Source: an uncultured Erysipelotrichaceae bacterium (lineage in GTDB: Bacteria > Bacillota_I > Bacilli_A > Erysipelotrichales > Erysipelotrichaceae). Taken from it: a stretch of 7,723 nt of DNA. Below, one piece after another: positions 5,621-7,723 of this stretch (its first letter is position 1; every line of letters begins with the position of its first letter). The notes beneath the pieces were generated by a model, which was given only the letters and a program-made list of their open reading frames with translations, searched no databases and was not told where the DNA came from. The stretch is taken from contig CAMOOA010000058.1 in NCBI GenBank assembly GCA_946621045.1, forward strand, positions 1-7,723, given 5' to 3'. Position numbers and translations under genes: made by a program.

Positions 5621-5650
5621 AAAAACAAAAAAGTAATCCGAAGATTACTT
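5621..5650 (-). terminator. Intrinsic terminator of rpmG with UUCG tetraloop
   Basis: On the minus strand AAGTAATC (5650-5643) pairs with GATTACTT (5638-5631) around a TTCG loop, giving the extra-stable C(UUCG)G arrangement. The stem runs into a T-rich tail (5632-5621, one G at 5626). The rpmG stop codon (5647-5645) is inside the left arm, and the ATG of the next gene follows the tail after one base. Confidence 0.85.
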
Positions 5651-5797
5651 TTTCTCCTTGTGAACAGTCTTCTTGTTGCAGCGCGGGCAGTACTTTTTAA
5701 TTTCCATCTTCTCGGTATGCTTCCGCTTATTACGAGTACCGATGTAGTTTTCTTCGCCACATACACTGCACTTGAATGTGATATTCTCTCTGGGCAT
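5645..5797 (-). CDS. rpmG: 50S ribosomal protein L33
   Basis: This short gene encodes a 50-residue L33 (MPRENITFKCSVCGEENYIG at the N-terminus), a large-subunit protein near the ribosomal E site. Two zinc-ribbon pairs are intact, Cys10-x2-Cys13 and Cys37-x2-Cys40, so this is the zinc-binding (C+) form. Many Firmicutes also keep a zinc-free L33 paralogue, which would be elsewhere. The lysine-rich body (TRNKRKHTEKMEIKKYCPRC) and the length are normal. The start is fixed by AGGAGG at 5805-5810, seven bases upstream. It has its own promoter (5827-5835) and terminator, so it looks monocistronic apart from possible readthrough into the hydrolase gene. Confidence 0.96.
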   Translation of the reverse strand: MPRENITFKCSVCGEENYIGTRNKRKHTEKMEIKKYCPRCNKKTVHKEKK

Positions 5798-5826
5798 CGT
5801 GTTTCCTCCTGATTAACGCAAAACGT

Positions 5827-5835
5827 ATAATAGCA
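5827..5835 (-). promoter_or_regulatory. Extended -10 promoter of rpmG
   Basis: On the minus strand TGC-TATTAT gives an extended -10 element (TGn plus five of six matches to TATAAT), 29 bases before the rpmG start. The -35 region at 17-base spacing (TTCCAT) is weak, which is acceptable when a TGn is present. An imperfect GGAAGAAA/TTTCTTCC hairpin with a nine-base loop (5852-5876) lies just upstream; it lacks a T tail, so it is at best a weak end signal for the malic enzyme transcript. Confidence 0.5.
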
Positions 5836-5890
5836 TAAACATTGTATGAATGGAAGAAATTTCTATGTTTTCTTCCCTTTGAACCGTCTG

Positions 5891-7060
5891 TTATCTGCGG
5901 GCAGCACCCGTATTGCGGGCAGCCTCGGCGACAGCCGCCGCAACGGTCTTCGCAGCATCCGGGTGGAATACGCTGGGAATGACGCAGGTCTCGCACAGCT
6001 CTTCCGGTTTTACAAGATCGGCAAGCGCCCTTGCGGCCGCAAGCTTCATCGTCTCATTGATCTCCCTTGCGCGAACATCAAGGGCACCGCGGAACAGTCC
6101 CGGAAAGACAAGAACATTGTTGATCTGATTTGCAAAATCAGAACGTCCTGTTCCGATAATGCGCGCGCCTGCTTCCCTGCATTCATCCGGCATGATTTCC
6201 GGAACCGGATTTGCCATCGCAAAGACGATCGCATCACTGTTCATCGAAGCCACCATTTCCTTTGTGACAAGACCGGGACCGGATACACCGATAAACACAT
6301 CCGCGCCCTTCATCGCATCCGCAAGCGTGCCGGAGAGGTTTTCAGGGTTTGTGATGGACGCAAGTTCCGCCTTTGCGGAGTTGGAGGCGTTCTCACGGTT
6401 GATGATTCCCTTCCTGTCGCAGCAGATAATTGTTCTGAATCCGTAATCAAGAAGCAGCTTTGCAATAGCGGTTCCCGCTGAACCGGCCCCGGAAAGCACC
6501 ACCATCACATCGGCTTCCTGTTTCTTAACGATCTTGAGCGCGTTGATCAGCGCCGCAAGCAGAACGATTGCCGTACCGTGCTGATCATCATGGAATACGG
6601 GGATATCAAGACGTTCCTTCAGCTTCTGCTCGATCTCAAAGCAGCGCGGAGCCGCAATATCCTCGAGGTTGATTCCGCCGAAAGACGGCGCAATACGCAC
6701 TACCGTCTCCACGATCTCATCTGTATCCTTCGTATCAAGGCAGATTGGAAATGCATCGACATTGCCGAACTGTTTGAAGAGAACAGCCTTGCCTTCCATG
6801 ACAGGAAGTCCTGCCGCAGGACCGATATCTCCGAGCCCGAGCACGGCGGTTCCGTCGGTCACAACCGCAACCATGTTTCCCTTTGAGGTATAGCGGTAAA
6901 CATCATCCGGGTTTGCCGCAATTTTCCGGCAGGGTTCCGCAACACCCGGTGTATATGCGGTACTCAGATCGTCTGTTGTTTTAACGCTGACTTTGGAAAC
7001 GACTTCAATCTTTCCCTGATGTGTTTCGTGAAGTTCCAGTGCAAGTTTGCTGTAATCCAT
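5891..7060 (-). CDS. Malic enzyme, NAD(P)-dependent
   Basis: The 389-residue protein is a short bacterial malic enzyme. It oxidatively decarboxylates malate to pyruvate and CO2 with reduction of NAD(P), linking the C4 acid pool to pyruvate in the cytosol. Conserved parts appear in order: YTPGVAEPC (36-44) with the catalytic Tyr36; DGTAVLGLGDIGPAAGLPVM (69-88) followed by the catalytic Lys91; metal ligands in LEDIAAP (132-138; Glu133, Asp134) and HDDQHGTA (157-164; Asp159). The Rossmann motif GAGSAG lies at 191-196, FAMANPVPE at 280-288 and SDFANQINNVLVFPG at 307-321. Asp215 near the end of the second strand could bear on NAD versus NADP choice, but I would not predict it. No phosphotransacetylase-like C-terminal domain is present. 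ATG 7060 follows GGAG (7071-7074) by ten bases and gives the family N-terminus; an upstream in-frame ATG at 7138 would run through the promoter. Confidence 0.96.
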   Translation of the reverse strand: MDYSKLALELHETHQGKIEVVSKVSVKTTDDLSTAYTPGVAEPCRKIAANPDDVYRYTSKGNMVAVVTDGTAVLGLGDIGPAAGLPVMEGKAVLFKQFGNVDAFPICLDTKDTDEIVETVVRIAPSFGGINLEDIAAPRCFEIEQKLKERLDIPVFHDDQHGTAIVLLAALINALKIVKKQEADVMVVLSGAGSAGTAIAKLLLDYGFRTIICCDRKGIINRENASNSAKAELASITNPENLSGTLADAMKGADVFIGVSGPGLVTKEMVASMNSDAIVFAMANPVPEIMPDECREAGARIIGTGRSDFANQINNVLVFPGLFRGALDVRAREINETMKLAAARALADLVKPEELCETCVIPSVFHPDAAKTVAAAVAEAARNTGAARR

Positions 7061-7090
7061 ACGCTGCTTTCTCCGTTTCTTTACTGCTCC

Positions 7091-7096
7091 ATTATA
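7091..7096 (-). promoter_or_regulatory. -10 box of the malic enzyme gene
   Basis: A perfect TATAAT (minus strand, in context GCTTATAATGG) lies 30 bases upstream of ATG 7060, placing the transcript start about 24 bases before it and upstream of the ribosome binding site (7071-7074). The -35 match at 16-17 base spacing is poor. Position and the perfect hexamer make it the likeliest promoter. Confidence 0.5.
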
Positions 7097-7156
7097 AGCA
7101 AAACCGTCATTTGAGCCACCTTTTTTCCCCGTCGGCATACGGTTTATTTCGGTTTG

Positions 7157-7165
7157 TGCAATAAT
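7157..7165 (+). promoter_or_regulatory. Possible extended -10 promoter of ispG
   Basis: TGC-AATAAT on the plus strand (TGn plus five of six matches to TATAAT) lies 22 bases before the ispG start. A transcript from about 7172 would begin right at the ribosome binding site, giving a very short leader. No -35 element is recognisable at normal spacing. This is a weak call, but the malic enzyme on the other strand means ispG needs its own promoter in the 127-base spacer. Confidence 0.35.
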
Positions 7166-7187
7166 TGTGTAAGAGGAGATTACAAAA

Positions 7188-7723
7188 ATGATAAAACGTA
7201 CAGAAACACGGCCGATTCATGTCGGCGGCGTGCAGATCGGCGGACAGAACCGCTGCATCCTGCAGTCGATGACGAATGTGCCTGTAAAAGATACCGACGC
7301 AAGCGCTGCCCAGATCAATGAGCTGGCAGAGCACGGATGTGAAATTGTAAGAGTCGCCGTTCTCGATGAAGAAGACAGCCATTCCATCGCTGCTCTGAAG
7401 AAGCGGGTCAGTATACCGATCGTTGCGGATATCCACTTCAACTACCTGCTCGCCCTGAACTGTCTTGACCAGGGTGTTGACGCAATCCGCATCAATCCCG
7501 GCAATATCGGGGACCGTTCCCATACCGAAGCGGTCGTATCCCGCTGTAAGGAACGGAATGTTCCGATCCGGATTGGAATCAACACCGGATCTCTGGAGAA
7601 AAGCCTGCTTGAAAAATACGGAAAGCCCTGCGCCGAGGCAATGATCGAAAGCGCCCGCAGGCATGTGAATATTCTTGAAGAACTGGACTTCCATGATATC
7701 TGCCTGTCCTTCAAGTCCAGCAA
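7188..7723 (+). CDS. ispG: IspG, 4-hydroxy-3-methylbut-2-enyl diphosphate synthase, C-terminus off the right edge
   Basis: The open frame from ATG 7188 to the window end encodes the first 178 residues of IspG (GcpE). This is the iron-sulfur enzyme that converts 2-C-methyl-D-erythritol 2,4-cyclodiphosphate to HMBPP in the MEP isoprenoid pathway. Family hallmarks are VGGVQIGG near the N-terminus, LQSMTNVPVKDTDA (25-38), HGCEIVRVAVLDEED (49-63), IPIVADIHFNYLLAL (77-91) and RINPGNIGD (100-108). These form the TIM-barrel half. The [4Fe-4S] cysteines lie in the C-terminal domain, outside the window. AGAGGAG at 7172-7178, nine bases upstream, supports the start. Its presence indicates the organism makes isoprenoids by the MEP route. 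It diverges from the malic enzyme gene. Confidence 0.95.
   Translation, partial: MIKRTETRPIHVGGVQIGGQNRCILQSMTNVPVKDTDASAAQINELAEHGCEIVRVAVLDEEDSHSIAALKKRVSIPIVADIHFNYLLALNCLDQGVDAIRINPGNIGDRSHTEAVVSRCKERNVPIRIGINTGSLEKSLLEKYGKPCAEAMIESARRHVNILEELDFHDICLSFKSS

Noticed and set aside
5080..5700. 206-codon plus-strand open frame across the metallohydrolase gene and the end of rpmG
   Set aside because: Antisense to a gene with a complete metal-binding motif set; no supporting start signal.
5620..5766. 49-codon N-terminal extension of the metallohydrolase
   Set aside because: The stretch is the rpmG gene read in another frame; the family N-terminus starts at 5619.
5846..6481. 211-codon plus-strand open frame across the malic enzyme 3' half
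   Set aside because: Antisense shadow of a highly conserved enzyme; it would start in the rpmG promoter region.
7061..7138. 26-codon N-terminal extension of the malic enzyme
   Set aside because: It would place the -10 box and ribosome binding site inside the coding region, and the family N-terminus begins at the internal ATG (7060).
7107..7694. 195-codon minus-strand open frame across ispG
   Set aside because: Antisense to the IspG barrel, where family motifs are unmistakable.

Overview
The window reads as a chromosomal housekeeping segment of a Gram-positive (Bacillota-type) bacterium of roughly balanced GC content. The main evidence is a complete seven-gene comG-type operon (DNA-uptake pseudopilus) in Gram-positive order, strong AGGAGG-like ribosome binding sites, intrinsic terminators with T tails, and an MEP-pathway isoprenoid gene. 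The EF-P tip and protein style recall Erysipelotrichia-like Firmicutes, but that is an impression from memory; the sequence alone does not fix the taxon. I see no insertion sequence, phage gene, CRISPR array, tRNA or rRNA.

Layout. Bases 1-577 (minus) hold the N-terminal part of an unrecognised lysine-rich membrane protein that runs off the left edge. Bases 702-1262 (minus) are efp (elongation factor P), with its own sigma-A-type promoter and a clean terminator. From a 154-base divergent spacer the comG operon runs rightward (1417-4938): comGA (ATPase), comGB (membrane platform), comGC (major pseudopilin) and four minor-pseudopilin-like genes assigned as comGD, comGE, comGF and comGG by order and by prepilin N-termini. 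Most of the cistrons overlap. The operon ends at a hairpin that can also terminate the convergent minus-strand gene.

From 5008 to 7060 everything is on the minus strand, transcribed right to left: a malic enzyme with its own promoter; then rpmG (ribosomal protein L33, only 50 residues) with an extended -10 promoter; then, immediately beyond rpmG's terminator, a metallo-beta-lactamase-fold hydrolase of the glyoxalase II-like group. Divergent from the malic enzyme, ispG begins at 7188 and runs off the right edge.

How the parts fit. ComGA powers and ComGB anchors assembly of a ComGC fibre primed by the minor pseudopilins, which pulls DNA to the membrane. The prepilin peptidase and DNA translocation genes are not in this window. 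The other genes are independent housekeeping units.

The most interesting observations are (1) an EF-P whose tip residue, normally the modified lysine (or arginine), is methionine in an ungapped alignment; (2) a recurring GAAGAA(GAA)C tract at three pilin-gene junctions, which codes the acidic end of one protein and the basic prepilin leader of the next from the same bases; (3) an 8-bp dyad upstream of comGA where no ordinary promoter is evident; and (4) a metallohydrolase start codon abutting the U-tract of a terminator and lacking a Shine-Dalgarno. I found no convincing wholly new multigene system.
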